Source: Struthidea cinerea | Taxonomy: Eukaryota > Chordata > Aves > Passeriformes > Corcoracidae | Assembly (NCBI GenBank): GCA_013397865.1 | Contig: VZTI01000468.1 | Coordinates: forward strand, 84,170 to 148,169 | Length of the DNA stretch: 64,000 nt | Reading direction: 5' to 3' | In this document: piece after piece, positions 22,986-34,330 of the stretch | How the letters are laid out: every line of letters starts with the position of its first letter | How positions within the stretch are numbered: the stretch's first letter is position 1 | Translations under genes and position numbers: made by a program | Notes under the pieces: generated by a model | Databases searched by the model: none | Seen by the model: only the letters and a program-made list of their open reading frames with translations | What the model was told of the DNA's origin: nothing

Positions 22986-25404
22986 AGTTTTCTAGTTCAA
23001 GAACAGCTGGCCTTAGATTTCTACGTGTTATAAATGTGCTTACAATATAAAGGGTTGCTCTGTGTGTGTTTTTACCTGTGGTCAGCTAGAGAAGCACAGA
23101 CATTCTTCTGGTGAATGTGCTTCAAGTAAAACCTCAGCATCTGAGGGCATGAACTCTGTCAGTTCCCTTTCCCTTCAAGGTTTTGGGAGGAAAGGGAGTC
23201 CGGCACAGAGCTGTGCGTGGGATGCCTCTGCAGGCATGAGCTCAGGGATGAGGTATTGGGAAATGTGAAGTGGTTGTAGGCAGCGCTCCCCCGTGCTATG
23301 TTGACATGCCTTACAAAGCCTGTTGTGTTTGACCATTTCCAATGCTTCCCAACAGGAAGGAAGATTTGAAGTCAGGAATGTTCTGCAGAGTCAGCTCCTA
23401 GATTTGTAGCTGTGTTTTAATGGTTCATCTGACTCCAGGGTCAGAGACATTTGTTCTTTCAAATCCCAGCAGATGCAGAGTCTTTTGTCTTTGTCTCCGA
23501 CTGATTTTAGCCAGAATCCATCCAGCTCAGGTACAAGGGATCCTCTTGCTGTTCCTATTAGACAATTTGTTGTCATGATTGCTATGAGCTTTCTGGATGA
23601 TATAACTGCTGAAAGTTTTAATGAGGCTAAGATTGCTTTTACAAATGAGCACTCAACGTGCCATTAAAATTGTTCTCTCACTGAAAGACTTCATACTTGA
23701 GATGCTGCTGTAGCCACAGGGAAAAAATGGCTCAGGCACCAGCCAATGAAGTCAGTAAATCAAAATAAATAAATGGAAATGCCAGGGGCTATGAGCATGT
23801 ACTTGATGCAGTTCAGAGCAATTACTGTTACCTGAAGGGTAGGAATCCATCATGTAGAAGCAGCCCTACCTGTGGGTGGAAAACCTGCTCAGATCAGCCT
23901 GGTTCCAGTTCCAGCAGTGGCCTCTCAGCAGGAGACATTACTTCTGAGGACACAGCTTGAAAGTCAAGCTTGCCTTTTTTCAAGGACTCCAGTTATTTCT
24001 TGACTTGCTATTTTTGCACAGGCAGCCCTGTCCCACTGCAAAGTGATGATCCCAACTTCTGTCCAGGAGGCATGTCATTTTCTTTGGACCGCTGAGCACA
24101 AATAGATCTTGTCATGCTGCCCCTTTGCACTGGCCAAACATGTTCTGCATGTAAAAATGATGGGGGAAAGTATGTGTGCTGGTGCAGTGATTTTAAACTC
24201 GAATTTTAAACACTGCTGTTGAATTAAATGATTTCTCCATGTATTTCCTTGTTTGGAATAAATGATGATATGAAATTCAGGCTAATTTCCCCAGAAAGAA
24301 AATCGGTTGACCCTCACATTCTTAAAAGCTGAACTAAAAATTTGGAGGCTCACATCAAAGCTCTGTAAATAAAGTGAGTAACACTTTGGACGCTTCTGGT
24401 GGGGGGCGGGGGAGGGGGAAATTCCCTCCATCAAGAACACCCAAGTATTTAAAAAGAAATGCTTAGGTTTAAATATCTCACTGTTTTTCTTTGCTGGGGC
24501 TCCGTGCTGAGGGTTTTATTTTCCTTTGCAATGCCTGCGCTGCTGAGCCCTTTTTTCAGAGGTAGGCTGACGTTAGCACACTGAAGCCGCTAGCAGGTTC
24601 ACCAGAGCAAGTTTATTTGTGATGTGGACTGAGTTGTGTTTGAGGGTGCCATTAGGATTCAGAAGGCTCCCAAGGCTTGAATATCAATGGCACTTCAAAG
24701 GACTAGAGCTGTGAATGAGCACAGACATGCTCCCTCGCACGCCCTGGGATAAGGAGTGGGAGAGACATAGGTTCAAAGGTAGGAAATGGGGAGCATTTGT
24801 CCAAGGGCACTGGTAGTGAAGTAAGCACACCAGGTCTTCATAAATGTGGTGGAGCCTGGGATCTGCAGGCTGTGAGGACTGCACAGACACTACTGATGGC
24901 AGCCAGGCAGCTCTCCCTGCCTTGCTACCCTGTGTAATTCTTTGATCCAGCCAGGAATTGAGGACAAAGAAATGCAATCACTTTTCCTCTATGATTTTTT
25001 TTTTTTTTCCTGAGAGATATAAATGGAAACTGTATAATTTATCTTAGATTTTCTCAGGAATCATTTTAGATTTTGGGATTCTTTCCCAAGCTACCAAAAG
25101 CTCCTTCCTTTTTTTGGCCAGTCTAAGCAAATCTTAAACTTGATGTAGTTCCTTTTTCTTAATCTTGTAGTTTAGCTGAGTGATTAGTTTTATTGAGGAT
25201 GAAACCAGTGGTAGCATTTGGTCTTAACTGCTTGAGGCACTATTGAAAATTGTGTGAAAGACTAGCAAAGGTGAGCAAAATCTAGGACTTCTTGCTAACA
25301 TGATCAGAGGTGCCTGCTTTTCTAAGGAGACTGTAACCTTAATAAGCCTGGTGGATATGGAGAAGGCCCATATCTGAAATTTAAGGATAGGAAGCTTGTG
25401 AACA
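22986..25404. other. Unique non-coding sequence, no gene seen
   Basis: No gene was recognised. A purine-rich GGGGGGCGGGGGAGGGGG-like tract lies near 24401-24418 and a T14 run at 24995-25008. Open frames are all below 100 codons and without recognisable domains. Confidence 0.5.
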
Positions 25405-25500
25405 AGTATTAAGTGACTTGACCAAGGTCACTCAAGCAAATGGTGTCAGAAACAGGAAACTGATGGCCAAGCAACATGCTTTCATGCTGTAGTAATGGGC
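25405..25500 (-). repeat. MIR-like SINE relic
   Basis: The stretch 25411-25431 reads TTAAGTGACTTGACCAAGGTCAC on the plus strand, split here as TTAAGTGACTTG then ACCAAGGTCAC. It is followed by a diverged GGTGTCAGAAACAGGAAACTGATGG. This parallels the reverse complement of the MIR core and tail (GTGACCTTGGGCAAGTTACTTAA in the sense direction, preceded by a segment ending CTGCCAC). The copy is very old, with no target duplication visible. The 142-codon minus-strand frame at 25409-25837 begins in unique sequence and ends in this relic, which argues against it being a gene. Confidence 0.5.
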
Positions 25501-25600
25501 TGTAGCTAATAGTATGGCCTTGATACCTTTTAACTAAATTAACTCTGCCCAGGCAGCTTGTTTCGATGGGTTTTCTGTCCACTTTAATTTTTTGCCACAG

Positions 25601-25770
25601 GATTTTGCTTCCCCACCTTTCTCTCTGGAGAGTTCTTTCTATATCAGAACTCATATTGCAAACTTTATGAGGCAGGAGAAACAACTGTGTGTCCATATGG
25701 CACCAGACATTGGCAAATCTTCTTTTGGATTGGATCCAGATCAGGACAGGCTTTCTGGGCATGTCACGAG
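25601..25770 (+). other. Exon-like segment with good splice signals, unproven
   Basis: A pyrimidine-rich acceptor ending TTTTTTGCCACAG directly precedes 25601, and a strong donor CGAG|GTAAGC follows 25770. The 170-base interval is open in one frame throughout (56 codons, phase 0 in, two bases over at the end). The translated segment holds no domain I recognise. Given one window of 64 kb, a chance occurrence is likely; a non-coding RNA exon or a lineage-specific exon are alternatives. The same interval is also open on the minus strand, which weakens the coding reading. Confidence 0.12.
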
Positions 25771-28700
25771 GTAAGCAAAATAGTTTAACATCCCCTGATA
25801 TGACCTCTTGAGAAATGGTCATGTTTCTCATGAGCATTTAAGAATTGCCTCTTTTTCTGGTGGTAATGTAGGTGTTCCCTGTGTAGAAGTTTGTGTCTCT
25901 TGGCTGTGACCCTGCAGTGCTAGGCACCACAGCCTGTTCTGGAGATGCTCTGTGGTACAAACCCCTGTTGCTGAGAACATTCCTTCTGCTTATGCTCTGA
26001 ACTGGCTTTGCGTTAACCACAGTAGAAAAGGGGTTAAGGACACCTTTAAGTCCAAAAGGTACTTAAAGGCTGCATCTGCAACTAGATCCTTGTTATAATG
26101 TCTTGTGAACTCTTCCAAGGTAGAGATGGATGTATGCTTTCACCTGAACCTGAACTGCTGGGGCCAGGTTGGGACCCAGTTTGATCCGTGAAGGCTTTTT
26201 TTGCCACCAGGAATGACATCCCAGCTGGCCACATTAGCTGGGCTGGTTTGAGGAGGGAAAGTAGAATTCAGTTTCAGTTAGATAAATGTGTTCTAATTTT
26301 AGGATTTTCTATGCTGGCAGAAGGCTGCCTAGTGTGTGTATTTCTCTATGTAACTATTTTTTGAACTTTTGGAACTTCTATTTTTATTCATCCATATCTG
26401 GCCTGAGACATATTTTCCCCTTTAACTGATGCACTTGTTTCATTCACAAAGAAGTAGCTTTTCCTTCAGATTAAAGGCCGTATTTTATGTTGATATTCCT
26501 AATTAGTTTACTTTCAAAATTGCTGGAGCATACTTTCGTGTTCTAACCTTTCAGTATGTTATCTGACTTCGTTTGTTTTGGAGGCAATATCGGAGCCCTT
26601 GTTTGCTCAGGACTCTGATAATACAGGCACTTTGCTAGCGTTAATTATTTGTTTTGCTAGTATTTGGGGTTTTATTACAGCAGACCAAGGCCTGAAGCAC
26701 ATTACTCCTGGACAGCAGCCTATGTAATACACAGGCATAGTTGTACTATTGCTTTGGCTCCAGTGATAGATCCTGTGTGGGAATCATGGCTTAATTTTGG
26801 CAGCTCAGGAGCAATTGCCTGTCCTAGTGCTGTTCATGCTGCTCAGCAGGGTGAAGAAGAGACTGGAAACACATGCAGCACTTGGGGCTTGGACTCGCTC
26901 TGTGCTGAAATCTGAGGAGCAGGCAGGGGAGGCTCTAGCCATGCCTCAAACCTGGCAGGGCAAATAAACATCCAGATGACAGAGAAAGAGGTCCTGGGAT
27001 GGGTGGAAGAAAGCTGGGGGTAAAAGCAGTGACCGCCGTTGTTGCAGAGAAGGTACAGACACGCAGCACAGATTTCCCGACCCCTCCTCTAAGCACTCAA
27101 GGAATTGCCAAGAATCTGGGCGTCACCAAGATGTGAAAATGGAAGAGTTCCCATCTTTTGTAAACATGGAGTTACTTTTCTCCCTCACTCTGAAGACATC
27201 TCCTCTTGATTTTGTGCAGCATTATTCACTCCCTTATGGCAGAGGTGCAGGGAAGCTCTGAATGAAATGGACACCTGCAACCCATTTGGGGATGCCAAGC
27301 CACGTGAGTCTGTGTGTTGTGCCACTCCAGTAGCCCATGGCCATCCCTGCCCTGTGCAAGGACCAAGACCCTCCCTGCACGAAGCAGCAGTCCGTGGCTC
27401 CAGACTTGGTCCTGCGCGTGCTCTGCTGTGGTGTATTAGGGATTCAGCTGCTGTGCCAGCCTAATGACACAGTATTGCCATTTTGTGAACTCCGCTGTGC
27501 AGACGGGAGCTTATTAGTTCCTGCAAGGATTTACTTTTTTCCCAGCCCCATCACTTGTTTTATAAAGCTATCACGTACCATTTAAATACTTAACACTGTT
27601 CTACAGTCTTCTTACACTACTTTTTGCTCTGATATATTGCAAAATGGCCTATGTTAACTCCAGGCTGATAATGCTTCCATATCAATCATTATTACAATTT
27701 TTTTGGTTCAATGATATTTTGGTGAGGTCTGACTAAGATAAAAGGAATTAGTCTTTTAGGGATAGACAGTCATTATTGTTCATTATTTACTTTATTCTCG
27801 GAATGTTCTGATTGATTTTTTTTTTTTCCCCAGATCATTTGCAGTATTAGAATGAGTAAATAGGGTAAGAGTGAGAGCTTACTGTGTAGGAGAGCTCAAA
27901 GCTGGGAAAGCAAATCAAGTCTGATAAAATTTTTCTCTGTTAGTGTATTTTCTATGGTACATTTTTACTGCTCTTAGGTGGTAGTTTTCTACATTGCTCC
28001 AAATATACTTTTTGCTCACATGTGTTATGAGGGTACATTCTAGACTCACTTGTACCTTCTACAGTGACAAGTGATTTTGCTGTTGTTTGGGTTTTTTTAG
28101 GTCCATGAGCATTCTCAACTTTTATAGAAGTCCTAATTCTTTTTATTAAAATGCTCAGCACCTGTTCTCCAGTGGCCAAGTGATATGTTGCATTGCTTTG
28201 GATGGATGAGCTTTAATAAACATGATTGTATCTGTCTATAATATCTCTTCTGTGAGTAGATGGCTGCACGCAGTTATTTTTCAATACTCAGCCATTACAC
28301 TTGACAGCATAACAGAGCATTTTCTGCAGCGGGTTCTTAGGCATTCCAAGTGACTGCACAGATTGTATCTCATCAGTGACAGGATACAACAAGGAAAACA
28401 TTCGACACTTTGAGTTTAACCCGTAGCTCCAATATATTATGCTATTGATTTGAAAAAATGCCAATGAAAGTAGGTGTGGGATTTTTCTGACTGCAAAACA
28501 GACCAGAAAGCATCGTGGGCTCAGGATTTTGAGCCACACACCCTGTCTGCAAACTGTGCAGTTTCCCATTCAAGAGGAGGGGGCACTTCGTGCCAGGCCA
28601 TGGGTGTATCTCTCTGTAGATGTAGTTTTGGCATCCAGTGACAGCAGGGAGCAGGAAACTGCTGTCTGCCAGGTTGCTTGCTTTGGAAGATAACTCATGT

Positions 28701-31700
28701 GCTTGCTGGGCATCTGTCTGTCTGAGTGTTCCTGTAAAGAGAGGTAATCGCCGCAGACAGAAGCAGCTGGGCAGTGGATGATTTTCCACGTTATATGAAA
28801 TCTTCATCAGGGAGCAGGAGTTTTTTTGGAATCAGCTAAAATGCACATAGTCCCCACTCTTAAGACAGTGCTAGAAGAGAGCAGCCTTCAAAGGTCTTTG
28901 GATTTTAGATGCCTCATCTCTGTGTGTTTCTGAAAGGAGAGTAAGGAAGTGCTAGAAAAATTAAATTGCCTACCAAATACAAGACCACAACACAGGGCTG
29001 AACAACTGATAGGAGCTGCTCCACATGATGGAGTCACAGGGAGCCAAGTGGGACTGCTCGTCGTCTTCATATCCTCTGAGACTGGAGTGGCAGAGAAGGG
29101 GTATCTGGCACTGTCTGCATTGGGAAGGGCCTGTAGGATGTCACTTGTGTACATGCCTAAAGGAAGCATTCAGTGAAACTCAAAGCCCTTCTGGAGCTCA
29201 TATTCTGTTTTGGCAGGCTGATTTTTGTTTGTTCCCTGCAGAGTGGAGGGGAACTTTCAGAATTCACCACGATGCAGGTTCCCCTTGCCTTGAAATACTG
29301 CTGTGTGGGCACCAGTGGAAGGAGGCTCAGGTGTGTGGTACAAAGGATGACCTCCTTTCCTTCACACTAATTCCACCCAGCTGCTTGGGCTGGGCTGGGC
29401 AGCAGGAGCAGGCGCAGGCTCTCCTGTCAGCCCAGAAGCTGTTGCTCGGTGGGACTGACAGTGTGAGGGAACAGCAGGCAGGCTGTGAGCTTGGAGGAGC
29501 TTCCTGGACTGAGTGTGAGGTGTGAGTGAATAGCTCACTGCAGCCTTTTGGTTTGAACATGCAGTTTGTGTAGCCTTATGTGTCAGAGAAACAAGCCCAG
29601 CAGAAAATAGGGATTGTGTTCTGGCTTTGTGACTATCAGATGGGGCAAGACACATTTTATGCCAGACACCAAGCAGACGCTCCAGCTTTTTGTGCCAGAG
29701 ATGACTAGAAAGGGCTTTGTCTCAAGCCATGTCAGCAGAAAGGCTGTGTGATGTACACAAGATGCGTACCAGGGCAGGGGGGAAAGGAGAATGCTGCAAA
29801 TTAGTCATTATTCAACATTATCAAAGAGCATTTCTTTAGCTTAGCTTACTTATGGCTTTCACATAATTAAGTCCCTGTGAATGAAATATCTCTTTTTCTT
29901 TTTTTCTTTTTTTTTCTATTAGAGACACATGTACAGGGTCAACAGACGCTTCTGGGGTTTTTTTGCCAGGACAATGATTAAAGTGTGAAACCTTCCAAAC
30001 CAGAGAAAGGTATTCTGTAAGGGTGTGCAAAAAAGGGCAGCTCCTCAAGGTGTGAGGAGCTCATTGCTGTAATAGAGAGGGATAAGTGAGTAGGTGTAGA
30101 ATAGACTATCAATTTTATAAGGACTTGCTTGCATTTTATAATTAGGTGACAACACAACCATGTGACACTGTCACACCTGACAGCTGATGAAGTTCAGCTG
30201 GAGATTTTCTGAGTGTTTTGAAAGCTTTGCTTTCTTTTTAATGAGTTCCATGATAAATAGAAGAAAAATCCTCTTTTAAATGAAGTTGGTAATACTTTGA
30301 ATTAAATTAGGATTCAGTTCTGGGAGCTGAATATACAATAGAGCTAAAAGTGGGATGGAGCCCTATTCTAAAATACCTGAGGTAGTCTTATTGAATCTTT
30401 TATTCAAAAAAATCTCTTGAGAATTCCTCCACAAGCCGTACACCAGTTGATCAGGTATTTTTCTTATCATAACCTTTCCAGTTGACAAAAAGTTTCTGAA
30501 CCTTCTCTATGGGTTCAATGCCAAGAACAGTAATAGGGAAAAAACCTTGGAGTGTATTTATATGTTCACGTCATTCACTTGCGTAAATAGTTGTAGGAGA
30601 TTCTTTGATTTATATGGTCAGCAGATGTTGGAGCTTGAAGCACCTGCTAAGAAAAGCAGATTCTTTACAGCCGTGGCTCAGCCCTGTCTCCATTGGTTTT
30701 TATTTTTCCCCTGGCCTCCTTGCTGTGGCCCCGCAGTATCTGTGCTATGAGTTCATCTGTGCAGGCAGCGTCTGCGGTGGGTCTTGGATGCTCTGCTCTG
30801 TGTATCTGCCAGCCCTGCTTTGATAATGCAGCCAAGCCACTGCTGGTTGAAATGTGAAAAATGCCAGAAGCTTCTTTTTCTGTGTGTACAAAACCAGCCC
30901 AGGAGGCCTGTGACATGAAGAAAGCATAACTCGTTCCACTATGCTGCTTAAAAAAACCCAGCAAAACCCAAAATAAATAAGGGAGGCTTGCTAGAAACAC
31001 CTAGGCAGCACTGCTGCTCAAAGCAGGGGCTTGTGTTATGAGAGCTTGATAGCTGACAAAAAAAGTTGCATTAAGAAACAGTGAAGGAACTAAATTAATC
31101 CTAAACAGACAAACTGTTTGCTCCACTGTTTTCCTTGTACCCATCAGTGTGTCTGGGAACATCTTGCCTGCTATTTCTAGGAGCTGCCCAGATTTTCAGT
31201 CAAATTGCATTGGTTTTAGCCCCCGTGTATTTGGTTACACAGTCGTAAAAACAATCTAATGTTCATAGCTGCTCTCCTTCCATCATAACCTCTATTGATC
31301 TTGCCTGTGCCATCTCTGGCTTTCAAAATGGATGCACAGCAGATGTGGAGCAAGCAGGCCAGAATTGCAAGTTTGACACTAGGCAGCAGCAAGCTGATGG
31401 AAAGGCAGAGGATGGAAAATCTGCCTTTAGCAGCCTTTGTGTGCTTTAAGAGTAACTGCTGCATATGAAACCCAGCACAAGCAATGTGTGCTTCGTCAAC
31501 AGACGACCTGTTGTTGGGGAATTCATAGGAGGCTGACATGAAAACTACCCTTTGATGCTGGAAACAGTTTGAAAACCTCAGATATCTGCATCAAGACGCC
31601 CATAGAAAGTTGATGTCCTCTCCTTTAAGAGCAAAGCCTACTCCTTGAAGGGAAAAGGCAAACACTAGGCATGTCACGCAGAGAATACAGGCTGGTGGAG

Positions 31701-34139
31701 CCAGTCCTGACCCACTGTGTGATGAGATTAATTTGTTTGGGTGCATTAGGGTAGCTGAGTAACAGATGATGTTTGGAAGAAGAGCAAAACGTGCAGCAAC
31801 TGTATTCCAACCCCTTCCCTGGATAACTCCCATGCAGAAATGTGTGCTTGCCAATCTTCAGTGTGCAATGAGGAGCTCTGCTTCATTGGAGTCCTCAGTT
31901 TGTATAAGGTATTATAACTTCAGTGTGTGCTAATGATGTAATTGAAATGTGAAAATAAGGTTTGCCTACCTTAAAAAAAAGTCACATCATGGTTCACAAA
32001 TCCACCACTGATAAGGCTTTTAATTCAGTTATAAATCTCTAAATTATATTTAGATCCAAGTTGCTGCTCTTCTAAGTGTCTGTAATGCTATGAATACTCT
32101 GCCAAGCACAGAAGCTGGAGAGTTAAAGGAATACATCATACCAATTAGTTAATGATGTACTTTTGTCTGGCCAGGTATTAAAAAAAGAAAAAAGCTGGAG
32201 AGCACTAAAGGAAGTGACATAGTTTGGCATCTTGACTGATACTGTGTGATCCTTGACCTCATTTAATTGAAGCAGTAACTGTTCTTAAACAGAGTATTTC
32301 TTTCAGCTCCGAGTGGCATTCGCAATACCTGCTTGTAGAGCCAGTCCTCTGCCCTGGCTGTTCATTGTTGCTTTTAGTTCTCAGTGAGCCTTGCCTTCTG
32401 CCTTACCCTGAGTTACTGAAGTCCAAGCCTTGGCATTTGCCTCGAGAGATACAAGATGAGTCCCTAGCACGGGAAGTACTCTCTGTAAATGTTACTCTGC
32501 CCTGCTGTTAGGAAAGATAGGACAAGTCTGTCATCTCCCCAGGACTGGGACAGTTATCGCCAAAGTAGCTAACACGGCCCTCCTGCTGGTTGTATCAATG
32601 GGAGTTGTTTTACTTAATCTGGAACCAAGTCTCTTCCAGTTGAGAGAGTAATTTCTCTTAGCCTTCACCTTGATCTGACATGTTTCACAACTGTTCCCTC
32701 TCATCTTTTCCAGACAGCTGGCAAGTTAGAACTGAGGATTGCTGAGGTTTGTTTGTCAAAACACAACTTTGTGGGTTTTCCTGCTGTCTGGCCTGCCAGA
32801 TAGGGAGAAGTAGTAAAAACAGATGGTGTGTTACAGGGTGGAAATGAGAGCAGGGCATTTGTATTGTTCAGCAAACTGGCATGCTGTCCTGGCAGCAGCC
32901 AGCTCTTGGGAAGGTGTTTTTGGCTTTGTGGAATCTCATTCACTAAAGCACTCTCCTCTGAACACTGACTGAATCAGATTCTTTGAGCTGAGCATTTAAT
33001 CTTGTGCTTAGCATTAAGTTGTAACTTTATTCTGAGACACGTCAGAGAATAGCCTGTCGTGTTATAATGGAGTCTACTGGTGAGCCGGGATGGACTGTGT
33101 GCAGAGAGAGTTCCCAGGGCATTGAATGACTGGAAGGAAAATGGGAGAAGAAGTTAGACCTGCTGTGTGTAAATTAAGTTAGATGAAACATCTTCTTAAT
33201 CAGATGTGACGCTCATACTGCTGTAGTTTATTAGTGATAAACTAATATAGGCTATCCTCAGCTGATGGAATTGGCATATCATTCCTCGTTGAAGTCATTC
33301 CTAATTCCTCCATCCCCTGACTGAGGGAAAGTGTTGCTGACACAAAGCAAGAGGTTTTCTTGGTTTAGGATTGCACACAGAAATAGTCCTGTTCATGAAT
33401 GACAAACTCAGCTTGGAAAGGCAGCCTCGGGGATGTGGGAAAAGCAGAAATGACTTGGGCATCAGCACAGCTCAAAACTAGTGTTCCACATCACCAAGAA
33501 GAAAAACCCCTTAACAGTAGAAACAGTGAGTATATATTATTGGCACAAAGATGTGTGACAAGCCAGTGCATCTCATGCTAATAACCACACTGAAATGGAG
33601 ACATAGATCTGCTGGCTCAGCTGGCATAGGGGACCAACACAGAGTGAGCATCTCTGAGGTGCCTGGTCCAGGCGAGAATTCCTTCCCCTGGCTGAGGACA
33701 GGAGATACAGGTGAGTGACATACACAGGGTCCAGTGAAGATCAGGGAAGACAGCTGGGTCCCCTCTGAGGACAGACGATTCTATTGACAGGCATGGTTTT
33801 GTTTTTCCCAGATGGCTACTGGAGCAGAACACAAAAGTAACCAGGGAAACTTAGCGTGGAGAGGCTCTGGCATCCACCCTGGTGGAGTCTTAGAAATATC
33901 TAAGACATTTCTGCTTGAAAGGAAGGGAAGGCATAAGGGCTTGATGAATAGAGGATGACTGATCTCTAGAAGAAATTATTAGTTACACTTAAAATTATAA
34001 GGTTGGAAATTCAAATCTTTTCCCCTTAAAAATATGAGGAGAGGTGAGGGGTGACCAGACTTGAAACAGTAAGGTGAATTTAATCACGTGTATACAATAC
34101 AGCTCTGAGGGACAAAATGCTGAGGAAGAAGGTTTAAGA
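25771..34139. other. Long unique non-coding stretch, no gene seen
   Basis: No gene was recognised. The longest open frame of the window, 166 codons on the plus strand (29025-29525), is here; it has several antisense companions, a G+C-richer local composition that lowers stop-codon frequency, and no recognisable domain. Other visible items are ATCAATCA (27681-27688, PBX-HOX type) in an AT-rich segment at about 27560-27800, a polypyrimidine tract at about 29889-29918, a hairpin at 30039-30061 and a perfect CAG|GTGAGT donor-like site at 33708-33716 without a convincing exon. Confidence 0.5.
30039..30061. repeat. Short perfect hairpin
   Basis: AGCTCCTCA (30039-30047) is mirrored exactly by TGAGGAGCT (30053-30061) around the loop AGGTG. 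The nine-base arms are too short for a microRNA precursor. No T-run follows that would suggest a pol III terminator. Confidence 0.6.
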
Positions 34140-34330
34140 TATTATATAACTTCTTTAATGATCTTGAAAGGTAGTAGGCAGTACATTAATGAACCGATAA
34201 TAAATTAGGAGGATCTTTGGATAGATAAATGATAAAAAAGGGGCATTGATTTCTTAATACAGAAAGAATAGGAAAATGATTTTCAAGCAATTGCCACTGA
34301 AGACAGCTGTGAATGCCAGAAATATCTAAT
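34140..34330 (+). repeat. Possible very old CR1 LINE fragment
   Basis: The segment around CTTCTTTAATGATCTTGAAAG, written here as CTTCTTTAATG then ATCTTGAAAG (34150-34170), and the following GTACATTAATGAA and TTAGGAGGATC parallels the CR1 reverse transcriptase region encoding FINDL, followed by the lysine- and aspartate-rich stretch. Many substitutions and no open frame remain. The match is from memory and weak. Confidence 0.3.

Noticed and set aside
22734..23033. Open frame of 99 codons shared, almost unchanged, with 39944-40228 on the other strand
   Set aside because: The similarity exists because both frames lie antisense in the two LTR copies. The shared frame stops resembling at the LTR edge. 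Not a gene.
25409..25837. 142-codon minus-strand open frame
   Set aside because: It ends inside the MIR-like relic, overlaps an open plus-strand interval and resembles no protein.
29025..29525. 166-codon plus-strand open frame, the longest in the window
   Set aside because: No domain, signal or family resemblance; overlapping frames exist on both strands; the local G+C is higher, which lowers stop frequency; a frame of about 160 codons is expected by chance in 64 kb read six ways.
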